A stretch of DNA of 64,000 nt from an uncultured bacterium (GCA_905215145.1 CAJMOW010000001.1:1-64000), one strand, 5' to 3'; counted from the stretch's first letter, positions 36,284-46,401 are shown. Numbers and translations are program-made. Notes: generated from the sequence alone by a model not told the origin.

Positions 36284-36788
36284 AGTTAAAGAAATTACTG
36301 AAGGAAGTAAATTTGAAATTATCAAAAAAGGAGATTGGATTGATCTCTGTGCAGCTGAAGATGTAGAACTTGTAGCACCGCAAGCTGGGGTACAATATGA
36401 GTTAAATGGTAAGCGATTCAGAGATGTATCGTTTGATAGTTGTCTTATACGACTCGGATTTGCTATGATTCTTCCAAAAGGATTTGAAGCTCATGTAGTA
36501 CCTCGAAGCAGCACGTTTAAGAATTTTAAAATAGTTCAATCTAATTCCTTTGGAATTATTGATAATACTTACTCTGGGAATGATGATGAATGGAAATTTC
36601 CTGCAATTTCTTTAGAGCATACTGTTATTAAAAAGGGGGATCGTATTTGTCAATTTAGAATTCAACTAAGTCAGAAGGCTACTATTTGGCAAAAAATTAA
36701 GTGGTTATTTACTTCTAAGATTAAGTTTGAATGGGTTGATAATCTAGATCCCAATTCTCGGGGTGGATTTGGATCAACAGGTAAGTAA
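36273..36788 (+). CDS. dut: dUTP diphosphatase, 171 aa
   Basis: Trimeric dUTPase motifs in order: WIDLCAAEDVEL (motif 1), VVPRSSTFKNFK (2), SFGIIDNTYSGNDDEW (3), DRICQFRI (4) and RGGFGSTG (5, the C-terminal loop). It hydrolyses dUTP to dUMP, the substrate of ThyX, and limits uracil in DNA. A short insertion (KIKWLFTSKIKFEWV) before motif 5 is unusual. The stop overlaps the next start. Confidence 0.9.
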   Translation: MRIKVKEITEGSKFEIIKKGDWIDLCAAEDVELVAPQAGVQYELNGKRFRDVSFDSCLIRLGFAMILPKGFEAHVVPRSSTFKNFKIVQSNSFGIIDNTYSGNDDEWKFPAISLEHTVIKKGDRICQFRIQLSQKATIWQKIKWLFTSKIKFEWVDNLDPNSRGGFGSTGK

Positions 36789-38176
36789 TGAATTATGATA
36801 TAGATAAATTAGAAAAAGAGTACAGAGTCAGATTGGATGATGTTCAAAGAAAAGCATTATCCGATTTGACTTCTTTTATAACTAGTGACGAACATTGTAT
36901 CTGTTTGACAGGATTTGCTGGAACTGGTAAAACAGTGATTGCCAACATGTTATATGATATATTAGCCGATAACGGATACTGGACTGCTTTTATAGCTCCA
37001 ACAAATAAGGCAAAATTAGTATTAGCATCAAAAGGAATGAAAGGAAGAGAAGCTTTAACAATACATTCCCTATTAAATCTTAAACCTAATTTAAATGTAT
37101 TGGATTTTGATGCTTCTCAATTAGAATTTAACTTTTTAAATACTTCTTTCAAAAGATCATGTCAAGTATATAAATATGATGTCCTTATCGTAGATGAATG
37201 CAGTATGATTAATAGTGATCTATATGATTTACTATTAAAAGAATATAAGTCATCAAAGATAGTATTTGTAGGAGATCCTAAACAGCTCTATTCTGTAAAA
37301 GAAAATAAACCTTCTAAAGCATTTAGTAATAGAACAATTTATCTAAATAAGATATATAGACAAAAAGAAAGTTGTTTATCTAAAGTATTAAATTATTTAA
37401 GAGAAAAGCCATTATATAAATTTAAAAGCATTTCTGATGATTATTCTAATATTACAGTATGTAACAATATTGTACAAATGCTTAAAAAATATAGTTATTT
37501 ATTTAAAATATCTAAAGATTTTAGTGATTCTAATTTAATAAAATTAGTTTCTTATACTAATAATAGAATTAACGCATTAAATAAATTAATTAGAGAATAT
37601 TTAGGATATAAAGAAGAATTTGTTGTTGGAGAAATTCTAACAGGTTATGATACAACCAACTATTTAGGATTAAAAATAGAAAATTCTCGTGATTATATTA
37701 TAACATCAGTAAATAAAACTAAATATTTAGAATTAAATGCTTGGAAATTAGGGTTAAAATCTGACGATTCGGCTTTTGAAGTAGTAGTATTATCTAAAGA
37801 TAATTCAGAAGAAAACATTGATAATTTAGCTCATAAGTTAGAAGAATTTAGATTATCTGCAGTTAATGCTGGTAAGGATAATATATACAAAAAAAGAGTT
37901 AATGCTTTATGGAGTAAATATTATGATTTATCAGAATCATTTTTAACTACTTTTGATTTAAAATACGATAATAGGATAATTAAACGAAAATCACTAGATT
38001 ACGGATATTGTATATCAACTCATAAATCACAGTCATCTCAATATTCTATTGTAGTGATAGATATGGAGAACATTTGGAGGTGTACAAATAAAGAAGAACT
38101 TCGGCAGCTACAATATGTAGCTTGTAGTCGTACTACAAGTGATTTAATTATATATCAAAAGGATAGTAATACTTAG
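36788..38176 (+). CDS. Dda-like superfamily 1B helicase, 462 aa
   Basis: CLTGFAGTGKTVIANML (Walker A), APTNKAKLVLAS, VLIVDECSMINSDL (Walker B), VFVGDPKQLYSV (motif III), LNKIYRQKES (IV), and CISTHKSQSSQYSIVVID with ACSRTTSDLIIY (V/VI). The RecD/Dda layout fits a 5'-3' helicase used at the fork or during replication initiation. All Trp codons are TGG. Confidence 0.85.
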   Translation: MNYDIDKLEKEYRVRLDDVQRKALSDLTSFITSDEHCICLTGFAGTGKTVIANMLYDILADNGYWTAFIAPTNKAKLVLASKGMKGREALTIHSLLNLKPNLNVLDFDASQLEFNFLNTSFKRSCQVYKYDVLIVDECSMINSDLYDLLLKEYKSSKIVFVGDPKQLYSVKENKPSKAFSNRTIYLNKIYRQKESCLSKVLNYLREKPLYKFKSISDDYSNITVCNNIVQMLKKYSYLFKISKDFSDSNLIKLVSYTNNRINALNKLIREYLGYKEEFVVGEILTGYDTTNYLGLKIENSRDYIITSVNKTKYLELNAWKLGLKSDDSAFEVVVLSKDNSEENIDNLAHKLEEFRLSAVNAGKDNIYKKRVNALWSKYYDLSESFLTTFDLKYDNRIIKRKSLDYGYCISTHKSQSSQYSIVVIDMENIWRCTNKEELRQLQYVACSRTTSDLIIYQKDSNT

Positions 38177-38205
38177 TACTAATTTATTTAAGAGGTACTG
38201 TAAGG

Positions 38206-38298
38206 ATGAAATCAGATATAAAGCTAATAACAATTAAATATTTTAATTGTACTACCACAGATAAGCCTGTTCCTAATTACTTATTATGAAGGCTTTAA
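38206..38298 (+). CDS. possible small protein, 30 aa
   Basis: In the 141-base gap after the Dda-like gene, ATG 38206 opens 30 codons (MKSDIKLITIKYFNCTTTDK...) ending TAA, with one TGA as Trp near the end. Weak support: no domain, and only length and position favour it. Confidence 0.3.
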
Positions 38299-38317
38299 TA
38301 AATAAAATTGATATATA

Positions 38318-38680
38318 ATGAAACATAAATTAACTAGAGAAGATTTGTTAACTATAATAGTATGTATTCAAAAAACACGGTTTATAGATTCTAAGTGCTC
38401 TGAAGATTTAATAGAAATAAAACAACTAGCATGTGGTACTGTATGTATTTTATTGGAATTATACTTTGGAAAATATAATTCTGATATAATATGGTTATTT
38501 GCTATAAATTCAGATAAAAACAAGTTTTCTACGTTTAATGATCTGTATGATTACCTTTCTGATCCTAATTCTGAATTAGTTTCAGATGTAGCATCTTCAC
38601 TAGATGAATTACTTGAAAATCATTCAGAGAATGAGATGTTTTTAGATTTTAAAAAATATATAGATGAAATACCTTCATAG
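38318..38680 (+). CDS. hypothetical protein, 120 aa
   Basis: Helical, acidic protein with a moderately hydrophobic centre (CGTVCILLELYFG). No domain recognised. Overlaps the following gene by 17 bases. Confidence 0.55.
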   Translation: MKHKLTREDLLTIIVCIQKTRFIDSKCSEDLIEIKQLACGTVCILLELYFGKYNSDIIWLFAINSDKNKFSTFNDLYDYLSDPNSELVSDVASSLDELLENHSENEMFLDFKKYIDEIPS

Positions 38681-39572
38681 ATTAAAATATAAAATAAATA
38701 GGATACTTAGAATTCCTAAGTGTATCTACTTATGTATTATGTTTCCTTTTTTATACCCTAGAAATAGATTTACAGATAAACACCAAGTAAGTCCTGAATG
38801 GCTTTTAAAATTAAGTAATAAATATTACAAAAAAGCTTATACTGAAATTAATTTGTCATATAAATTTTATAAAGACCCTAAAGAATGCACTGAATTTAAT
38901 TCTATCATTAGAGATGTTGGTAAATATAATTTCAATGTTAACTTAACTCCTTCTGGTATATTAAAATTTGAAAGTGTATACATTGATTCGCCGTTTGAAT
39001 TTAATCTTCAGAAACACGTTGGAAAGGACTTTACTATTACTGGTATAACTACTTCTACTAATATGTTTACCAATCATCCATATATTATATATCATGTTCA
39101 TAAAAATGAGATAACAAAGTATAATTATGGATTTGCGTTTAAAACACTTAAAATTTGCATAGATAAGTTCTATAAGAAAGTGTATAATTCTATTATTTTT
39201 ATTTGGGATAATATTATAAACAGAATTTGTTTTATCCCTACATCTACAGAACTAGATGCTATGCCTACTGGGTGGAGAAAAGCCTTTGGTATACAGATGT
39301 GTAAGGATCTGAAGAAAGTTCTCAAAAAGCATAATTACCTATATAAGTATAGGATTATACAGATTAAGGAGAAATTTGGAGAATTAAGGTGGTATTCTTG
39401 TGGGTCACCTAAAGGTTGTGAATATCCAGTAATAGAAAAGTATGAGAAACTTTCAGGAAGAACTTGTATTAGTTGTGGATCTCCAGCTAAATATATAACT
39501 AGAGGATGGATTAGTCCTTATTGTGAGAGTTGTGTTTCTAAAAATGAAATTTATGATGAAATTAAGTATTAG
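38664..39572 (+). CDS. conserved phage protein with C-terminal zinc ribbon, 302 aa
   Basis: The C-terminal 100 residues carry DAMPTGWRKAFGIQMCKDL, IIQIKEKFGELRWYSCG, and Cys pairs CISCGSPAKY and CESCVSK. This block is recurrent in unrelated phages with no known role. The N-terminal half has a hydrophobic stretch (IPKCIYLCIMFPFLY) that could be a membrane segment. Trp codons are all TGG. Confidence 0.65.
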   Translation: MKYLHRLKYKINRILRIPKCIYLCIMFPFLYPRNRFTDKHQVSPEWLLKLSNKYYKKAYTEINLSYKFYKDPKECTEFNSIIRDVGKYNFNVNLTPSGILKFESVYIDSPFEFNLQKHVGKDFTITGITTSTNMFTNHPYIIYHVHKNEITKYNYGFAFKTLKICIDKFYKKVYNSIIFIWDNIINRICFIPTSTELDAMPTGWRKAFGIQMCKDLKKVLKKHNYLYKYRIIQIKEKFGELRWYSCGSPKGCEYPVIEKYEKLSGRTCISCGSPAKYITRGWISPYCESCVSKNEIYDEIKY

Positions 39573-40882
39573 TAAAGATGCTAATGTTAATTATTTAGCA
39601 AAAATTGTTAAAGTAGATTCATTTAAACCACATCCTAATGCTAATAAGTTAAAACTAGCAACAGTTGATGGATATATTATTGCTATTAGTTCTGATTATA
39701 AGGAAGGTATTTATATATACTTTCCTACAGAATGTACAATTGATCCTGAGTTTTTGTCTTTTAATAATCTTTATAGAAAATCTGAGAAGAATGCAGATAA
39801 GAATAAGCAAGGATTCTTTGAAGATGCTGGTCGAGTAAGGTGTATCAAGTTAAGGGGAATAGGATCTGAGGGATTTATTATGCCTATTAATACCCTTGAG
39901 TCATTTGTTGGTGATATTGAAGATTGGGAATCTCTTGTTGGGACTGAATTTGATTCTATAAATAACAAGAAGTTTGTTTGGAAATATATACTCAAGCCTA
40001 ATGGTAACAATAGCTCTAATGGTAAACAGCCTCCTGCTAAGAAAGTTTTAAATATTGTAAATGATCAGTATAGGCAACATGTAGATACAGTTCAGTTACA
40101 AAAGGCTATGTATGATGTTAATCCTGATGATATAATAAGTATATCATGGAAAGAGCGCGGCACGTCACTAATTTGCTGTAACTTAATGACTTATAGAACT
40201 CTCTCTCTCTTAGGGATAAGATAGCTAAGTGGTTTGGAGCACATATTCAAGAAACAGAATATAAGAATTTTGCATCTTCTAGAAGAGTTATTAAAGATCC
40301 AAACCTAAATCCTTCTGTGTCTAAAGGTTATTATAACTATGATATTTGGAGTATTGCTAATGAAGTGATAAAACCTTTTGTACATCCTGGAATGACTATT
40401 TATGCTGAAATTGTTGGTTTCATGCCAGATGGAAGTTATATACAAAAGGATTATGACTATAAATGTGTTTATCATCCTAAACTTTATGATTATTCTAAAA
40501 TGAATCCTCAGCAAATGTATGATGCTAAACTATTACTGATATACAAGGAAGAGTTCATGAATGGTCTGTTAGACAAATGATTGATTATTGTGACAAATAT
40601 GGAATAAATCATATCAAGGAACTTTATTATGGTAAAGCTAAAGATTTATTTGATTTATCTACAGAACAACACTGGCATGAAAATTTTATAGAATCTTTAA
40701 GAGAAACATATCTAGAAAGAGACTCTATCCTTTGTAATAATAAAGTCCCTGAAGAAGGGATTGTATTAAGAAGAGAAGTTTCCGATATTAGTGTCTATAA
40801 GCTTAAGAGTGTTAACTTCTTAGAGAGGGAATCTAAAGCTTTGGATAAAGGAACTATTGATATTGAATCAACACAAGAGTAA
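39544..40882 (+). pseudogene. RNA ligase, broken by two frameshifts
   Basis: Three frames together spell one RNA ligase of the T4/phage Rnl family. Frame 1 (39544 to about 40200): KIVKVDSFKPHPNANKLKLA, then ISWKERGTSLICCN with the KxxG nucleotidyl-lysine. Frame 2 (about 40200 to 40528): RDKIAKWFGAHIQETEYKNF and TIYAEIVGFMPDGSYIQKDY. Frame 3 (about 40529 to 40882): TITDIQGRVHEWSVRQMIDY and VPEEGIVLRREV...YKLKSVNF (motifs IV and V). The first break lies in a (CT)6 run at 40199-40210, the second near 40525-40530. It normally reseals cleaved tRNA together with a kinase. Confidence 0.75.
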
Positions 40883-41355
40883 TGACTACTGAAGAACTTA
40901 ATAAATTAAAGGAAAATAGTAATATTCGGTTTATCTATAAAATTCCTAATTCTCTATATAATGAAAAATACGAATATATAATTATTGGAGATAATCCTGA
41001 TATAAAAGCGGATAATATTCGGACTTTTAGCTGTGACGATTGATTTATAAGGATGAGAGCTGGAAGTTTACTACCTTATGTCTGTGCAACTCTTCCTAGA
41101 TCAGGTAAAATAAAAGAATTTATAAATATATATGATAAACCAAATATTATAACTCTTCGAAGTTTTATTAATGCCAAAGTGATTAGTGAAACTGAACTTA
41201 TTCAAGAATGTTTATGGGGGGAGCAACTTATAAAAGAAGGTAAGGTTAATAGAATGGATGTGTTTAAAAATAATCCTAGCTTTACTGATGCCTTAAACGG
41301 ATTTTATGAAGCTGTTGATCCTATATATAAAATGTGGAAAGAAAGTAATGTGTAA
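40882..41355 (+). CDS. hypothetical protein, 157 aa
   Basis: Begins MTTEELNKLKENSNIRFIYK; one TGA (DDWFIR) is read as Trp, joining the N-terminal 53 codons to the rest. The start overlaps the RNA ligase stop and the end overlaps the kinase start. No domain recognised. Confidence 0.6.
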
Positions 41356-41823
41356 TCAAAATAATATAAAGGCCCCTAAGAATAAGATCTTATTTGTTCT
41401 GATGGGGCCTCCATAATTCCAGCTAGCGGTAAAACTACTTTTGCAAAGGAATTTGTGAAAGACAAGAGCGCTTGGATTAGAATAAACCGTGATGATATTA
41501 GATTGATGTGTGGAAATTATTGGGTACCTTCTAGAGAAAAATTAATTAGTATATATGAAGAACTGATGATCAAAGAGGCTTTGTCTAATGGATATAATGT
41601 CCTCATTGATGGTACCAATCTCAATCACAAAACTAAGGCTAAATGGGAAAAATTAGCTGCTAATTTTAACGCAAAACTAGAGTATAAAGAGTTTATTATT
41701 CCATACAAAGAAGCTATTAAAAGAGATAAACACAGAAATTTACAGATTGGAGAAGACACCATTCGGATGTTTTACAGGAAATATTATCCTGATCTCTTAT
41801 CTCAAGAATTAGATGAAATATAA
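41348..41823 (+). pseudogene. polynucleotide kinase-like P-loop protein with an 8-nt interruption
   Basis: ATG 41348 reads MCNQNNIKAPKNK then ILFVLMGPP and meets TAA at 41414-41416. Skipping TAATTCCA continues as ASGKTTFAKEFVKDKSAW, restoring Walker A (GPPASGKTT), and the frame stays open to 41823 with RINRDDIRLMCG, VLIDGTNLNHKTK and KRDKHRNLQIGEDTI, as in the kinase domain of T4 Pnkp. So the gene is either a mutant or uses ribosome hopping from CCA to CCA. Overlaps the upstream gene by 8 bases. Confidence 0.72.
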
Positions 41824-41824
41824 T

Positions 41825-42175
41825 ATGTCATTTGTTAAATATCTTAAAAAATATCTGGACTCATGTAAAGACTTCACATATTCAGGGTGAACTATAGATG
41901 ATATTTACGATAATAATCAGGTTTATCATATTGAATGAGGTCTATTTCAGCTTCCTCCCTCTTATATATGAATTCAACAGGACAACTTTGGGCCTTATTT
42001 TTATAAATTTGGGATTATTCCTAATGTTATAGATATTACTGATAAACAAGAGTCTAATAATATATATCCACTGAGTTCTTATATTGTAGTTAACTCTGGA
42101 GAATTAGATAATTCTCTTGATTCTAAAGAACTAATAAATTTTTTTAAATCCTTACCCAAAAGTGAACACCATTAA
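41825..42175 (+). CDS. hypothetical protein, 116 aa
   Basis: Open only with TGA as Trp (GWTID, EWGLF and IWIQQ), starting MSFVKYLKKYLDSCKDFTYS and ending SLPKSEHH. Starts one base after the kinase stop. No domain recognised. Confidence 0.6.
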
Positions 42176-42425
42176 ATATATTATTAAAGAGTGGCCATAT
42201 ACTCAAGAGTTAATGGAATATCCTGATTTTAATGAACATTCATGTTTAATTAATGATGAGAATTGGTTAGATCAATGTTGAAGAAGACTGATTAAAATCA
42301 ATAGGAAAATGTTAAAAATTTACGATTCTTATGTAAAGATGTATAATAGATTGTGTGTATTAAACAGCATAGTATTACAACATAATCTATTATATCTAGG
42401 AGTAATAGTTAGTAGCCTATTCTAA
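42162..42425 (+). CDS. hypothetical protein, 87 aa (GTG start)
   Basis: From GTG 42162 the frame reads VNTIKYIIKEWPYTQELMEY and continues with one TGA as Trp (QCWRRL) to TAA 42423-42425. The C-terminal 20 residues are hydrophobic (LLYLGVIVSSLF). Overlaps its neighbours by 14 bases and one base. An internal ATG is a possible later start. Confidence 0.45.
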
Positions 42426-42631
42426 TGAAAGCTAGAGTTAAAAATTTCACAATTGAAGTTCAACCTATGACAAAATTTGATTATTTAAATCGAATCAAAA
42501 AAATAGATATACAACATAGAGAGAATAAGTGGATAGATGAATTCTTTTGTAATTGAAATGGATATGAGTTTTGACTTAGAAAGGAAACTTTTAATAAACT
42601 ATATACCATAGAAAATGATAAAGAAATATAA
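42425..42631 (+). CDS. hypothetical protein, 68 aa
   Basis: MKARVKNFTIEVQPMTKFDY... with two TGA codons (NWNGY, EFWLRKE) read as Trp. The small fold with 'GYEFWLRKETFNKLY' resembles short phage proteins of unknown function. Overlaps the next gene by 17 bases. Confidence 0.55.
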
Positions 42632-42860
42632 ACAGAAACCTGTAATAATTAAAGCAGCTCAGTATCTAGGAAGTAATATTAACGAAATTACAGAATTTGT
42701 TGGAGATGTTCTTTTAAAATATAATAACAATACATTAGGTATCCCAATTCTTGACGGTATTGTAAAAGCTAATATTGGAGATTATATTATTAAAGGAGTT
42801 ATAGGAAAGATATATCTTTGTAAACCAAATATATTTAAACAAACATACGATGAGGTATAA
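42615..42860 (+). CDS. PGDYG-type conserved phage protein, 81 aa
   Basis: KKYKQKPVIIKAAQYLGSN and NIGDYIIKGVIGKIYLCKPN with IFKQTYDEV match the common phage protein family with a GDYIIKGVxGExYPCKPDIF core. Widespread, function unknown. Its last stop base overlaps the polymerase ATG. Confidence 0.7.
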   Translation: MIKKYKQKPVIIKAAQYLGSNINEITEFVGDVLLKYNNNTLGIPILDGIVKANIGDYIIKGVIGKIYLCKPNIFKQTYDEV

Positions 42861-45467
42861 TGATTTACTTAGTTACTAATAATCAAGAATTATTTACTAA
42901 TAATATTTATACTGTTATTAATGTTGAAAAATCTTTAGAGTTATTAGAACCATTAAGAATAGTTGGATTAGATACTGAGACTGATGGGCTTAACTGCTGA
43001 TCTAATAAGTTAAAAACTATCCAGCTAGGATGTTATGATTTTCAAGTAGTTATTGATTGTCTAACAATATCTCCTAGAAATTACAAGTCTTATTTAGAGT
43101 CTGATAGGTTATTTATAGGTCATAATATTAAATTTGACCTATGTTTCTTATTTAGACAAGATATATGACCTAAAAATGTATATGATACTTACTTAGGAGA
43201 AAAGTTATTATGGTTAGGTTACCCTATAAAACTCAAACCAGAAGTATGATCAAGAATTCAGTGTGATAGATATACTCCTAAAATATCAGACTCAGGAGAT
43301 GTGTCTAGTTACATTTTAGAAATGAATTTGAAAAAACTTGGGGAATTATATCTTGATATTGAGCTTGATAAAACAGTTAGAGGTAAAATTATTTATGCTG
43401 GACTAACTGATGAAGTAGTAGTGTATAGTGCTCTAGATGTTAAGTACCTAGAAAAGTTAATGTTAGCTCAAAAGGAAAAACTTAAGGAGCAGGGTTTATT
43501 AAAAGCTATAAAGTATGAAAATGCCTTTACAATACCGTTAGCCTATATGGAGTATTGTGGAGTAAAGGTAAACACTACTAAGTGGAAGGCTAAAATGGAA
43601 AAGGATAATCAAAGAGAACGTTATTTAAGAGAACAACTAGACCAATGATTAATAACTAATATGCCTAACTCCAAGTATATCACAGTAAATACTCAAGGAA
43701 ATCTTTTTGAAGGATTTGACACTAAACCTAAAGTAACATTAAATTGAAATAGTCAGCAACAATTAATACCAATATTTAAATCGTTAGGAGTTAATGTAGA
43801 AACAGTTGATAAGGGAGAAGAAAAGGACAGTTTAGGAGCTAAAGTTTTGGGTCCTCAAAAGGATAAAACTACTTTAATACCTATTTACCTTTCTTACAAG
43901 GAAGCTGTTAAAGTAACATCTACTTATGGTCAAAATTTTTTAGATCAAATAAATCCTGTTAGTGGTAGAATTCATACTAAATTTCAAGTAGTTGGAACTG
44001 ATACAGATAGAATTAGCTCAGGAGGGAAAGAGAGTGATGGTACTAAACTAATTAATTTTCTTAATATACCTTCTGATGCAGAAACAAGAGAATGTTTTGA
44101 GGCAGAAGATGGAAATCGCTGAATATCAATAGATTACACTGGTCAGGAAACTTATTTAATGGCTTCTATATCTAATGATAAGGCAATTATAAAAGAGTTA
44201 ACTGAGGGAAGTGGAGATATACATAGTCTAACTGCATATATTAGCTATATGGATATCCCTAGAGATACTCCAATTAAAGACATAAAAAAATTATATCACA
44301 ATAGACGTCAGGATGCTAAAGGAATTGAGTTCGCCATAAACAAAATAACTTAAATTCACTGTAAAACCTTATAAAATATTTGCTTGTATGTATATACATA
44401 TGTATTCTTCAAATACTAGCAAATTAAAATATAAGTATAACCGATTTGTGGCACTATTTGGTGACAAATAGTTAAAAATCGCATGAATTGCTAAGAACTC
44501 CAGAGATGGACAATCAGCAGCCAAACACACCTTTAACAAAGTGTGGAGGTTCAACGACTAACTAATGAAACTATGATAAAATATATTTTTAATTATATAT
44601 GGTATTTAATTCAATTACCTATTTATTTTATACTAATGTGTTGTGTATTTACAATACCATTGGCAGCTATGCTATGGGGATTTGAATTAAAAGGACCAGA
44701 TAAGCCTCATAGAATATAATTTAGACACGAGCGTGCGACATCTAGAAATAGATGATGATATAGTCTGAACTATGGATATAATCTAAAAACAAAACCATAG
44801 AAATATAAGATAAAGAGCTTATATATAACAAAATTGAAATTATGGTGGAGATGCAAACACTATTCACCAAAATACAGGACTTCCTTTAGAACAATGTAGA
44901 TCTATTTATAATAATTATATGTCTGGTTTTTCAGGTCTTGCGGCATATCAAAAATTTAGAAAACAGGACTGATGACAAAAAGGGTATATTCTTTTAAATC
45001 CTAAAACTGGACATAAAGCTTATATATACGATTATAATACTTTAGTTAAGGAATATAAATCTTTTCAAGAAAAAGGATTTTGAGATTACTATAGGGATCT
45101 TAGAGAATCAGATCCAAAAAGCTATACTGTTAAAAAAGTTAAAAATTTCTTTAAAAGAAAAGCTGCTTCGGAGAAACAGAGTGTAAATTATCCTATACAA
45201 AACTCTGGAGCTCTCTGTTCAAAAGTAAGTCTCATAAACTTTTTTAAATATTTAAGAGAAAATAATCTTTTAAACAAAGTTAAGATTTGTATAGCCCCTT
45301 ACGATGAAGCAAATGTAGAAGCTCCTGAAGAAATAGCTGAGGAAGTAACAAAAAAACTTTACGATTGTATGGTAGAAGCAGGTGCTTACTTTTGTACTAG
45401 ATGTAAGCTAGATGCAGAAATTTCTCGTTTACCTGATGGATCTTTACCTACTTATTGAATTCACTAA
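42860..45467 (+). CDS. polA: family A DNA polymerase with 3'-5' exonuclease, split by intron 10
   Basis: Exons 42860-44337 and 44837-45467 join to 702 aa. Exonuclease motifs: RIVGLDTETDGLN (DxE), LFIGHNIKFDLCFL and VYSALDVKYLEKL. Polymerase: WISIDYTGQETYLMA (motif A), DRRQ-like NRRQDAKGIEFAIN|YGGDA (motif B, O-helix, restored by splicing), and ICIAPYDEANVEAP (motif C; the usual VHDE is PYDE). About ten Trp codons are TGA, so the standard code yields only fragments. The length fits crAss-like phage PolA enzymes. It is the probable replicative polymerase. Confidence 0.87.
44338..44836 (+). mobile_element. group I intron 10 in polymerase motif B, encoding a small membrane peptide
   Basis: 499 nt after GCCAT; the ending ATATAACAAAATTG matches other introns. 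Core has GACAATCAGCAGCCAAAC, GTTCAACGACTAAC and GATATAGTCTGAAC, a T4-like pattern shared with intron 9. No endonuclease gene. Confidence 0.84.
44573..44719 (+). CDS. intron-encoded small membrane protein, 48 aa
   Basis: ATG 44573 opens MIKYIFNYIWYLIQLPIYFI and continues through a second hydrophobic run (LMCCVFTIPLAAMLWGFEL) to a polar tail KGPDKPHRI and TAA. It lies in a loop between two core segments of the intron, the place where endonucleases normally sit. No resemblance to any homing endonuclease. Codons are all standard. Could be a chance frame, but the uninterrupted hydrophobic stretch and the clean start argue for a gene. Confidence 0.45.
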   Translation: MIKYIFNYIWYLIQLPIYFILMCCVFTIPLAAMLWGFELKGPDKPHRI

Positions 45468-45471
45468 TATT

Positions 45472-45723
45472 ATGAAAATATACGAATTAATATACTATTG
45501 GGATAGTATTGGTGATTATGTTAATATCACACAAACTTTATTGTTAACAGACAAATGTAAAGTTAATGATAAAATAAAGGAGTTTAGAGACGACAACTCT
45601 AACACAGAGGAAGTCTCAAACTATGAAGATAGTTCTAATGAACTAGATTATGTGTATTTTACCTATTTATATGGTAATATTATTTCTACCCTAGAAGTAA
45701 GAGAACACCTAATAAAAGTATAA
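45472..45723 (+). CDS. hypothetical protein, 83 aa
   Basis: ATG 45472 follows the polymerase stop by four bases: MKIYELIYYWDSIGDYVNIT, an acidic middle (DDNSNTEEVSNYEDSSNE) and a helical end. A longer start at 45412 would overlap the polymerase and is less likely. No domain. Confidence 0.55.
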   Translation: MKIYELIYYWDSIGDYVNITQTLLLTDKCKVNDKIKEFRDDNSNTEEVSNYEDSSNELDYVYFTYLYGNIISTLEVREHLIKV

Positions 45724-45727
45724 CAAG

Positions 45728-46024
45728 ATGGATATCAAAAGAGGAGATAAATTTCTGTGTATAAATACAGTTATAATGGATAGTGGAAATACTGCTTATA
45801 AATCAGGATATATTTATACTTCTAATGCAAATGGATGCATTACTGATCTAAATGGAAATATGTACCACTATTGGAGCGATTATTCCTTATATTTTAGAAA
45901 GGTCACAGAAGATTCTAAAATTGAGTATGCAGATAAAAATAGTGCTAATTCTGAATATACTCCACGTGAGTGTTTAGATAAAATTCAGGATTTACTGGAT
46001 ATGTTGTACAAAAAATTAGTATAA
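45728..46024 (+). CDS. hypothetical protein, 98 aa
   Basis: MDIKRGDKFLCINTVIMDSG and KSGYIYTSNANGCITDLNGN suggest a small beta-barrel (SH3-like, as in many phage 'GDKFxC' proteins), with HYWSDYSLYFRK and a helical C-terminus. Function unknown. Confidence 0.6.
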   Translation: MDIKRGDKFLCINTVIMDSGNTAYKSGYIYTSNANGCITDLNGNMYHYWSDYSLYFRKVTEDSKIEYADKNSANSEYTPRECLDKIQDLLDMLYKKLV

Positions 46025-46030
46025 AATAAA

Positions 46031-46363
46031 ATGAGCTATACAGAAACCCATATAGGAGAAATAGTAGAACTTAATACACACGATATTAGTACTTGGATGG
46101 ATTGTAATAATATTGATCTTAGTAGTGGAGAACAACATCCAAATTATACTTTATATTATGATAAAGATGATTATCCTAAATGTATTGTAACTAGATCTAA
46201 TAGACTCTTTGTTATTAAAAATACCGAAATACCCAAAGAAGATGATATTGTTAATATGGATCAAGTTGATGATGATAAATATAAATATATTTTTAAGTTC
46301 TATAATGGTGGAACATATTTTGAGGAAGTATTAACAGAACAATTAGATAAAATTAAATTTTAA
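46031..46363 (+). CDS. hypothetical protein, 110 aa
   Basis: MSYTETHIGEIVELNTHDIS and STWMDCNNIDLSS at the start; acidic C-terminal half (EDDIVNMDQVDDDKYKY). No domain recognised. Six bases after the previous gene. Confidence 0.55.
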   Translation: MSYTETHIGEIVELNTHDISTWMDCNNIDLSSGEQHPNYTLYYDKDDYPKCIVTRSNRLFVIKNTEIPKEDDIVNMDQVDDDKYKYIFKFYNGGTYFEEVLTEQLDKIKF

Positions 46364-46401
46364 TATTAAAATAAAAAAAATTACTTCAATCATTAATAAT
46401 T

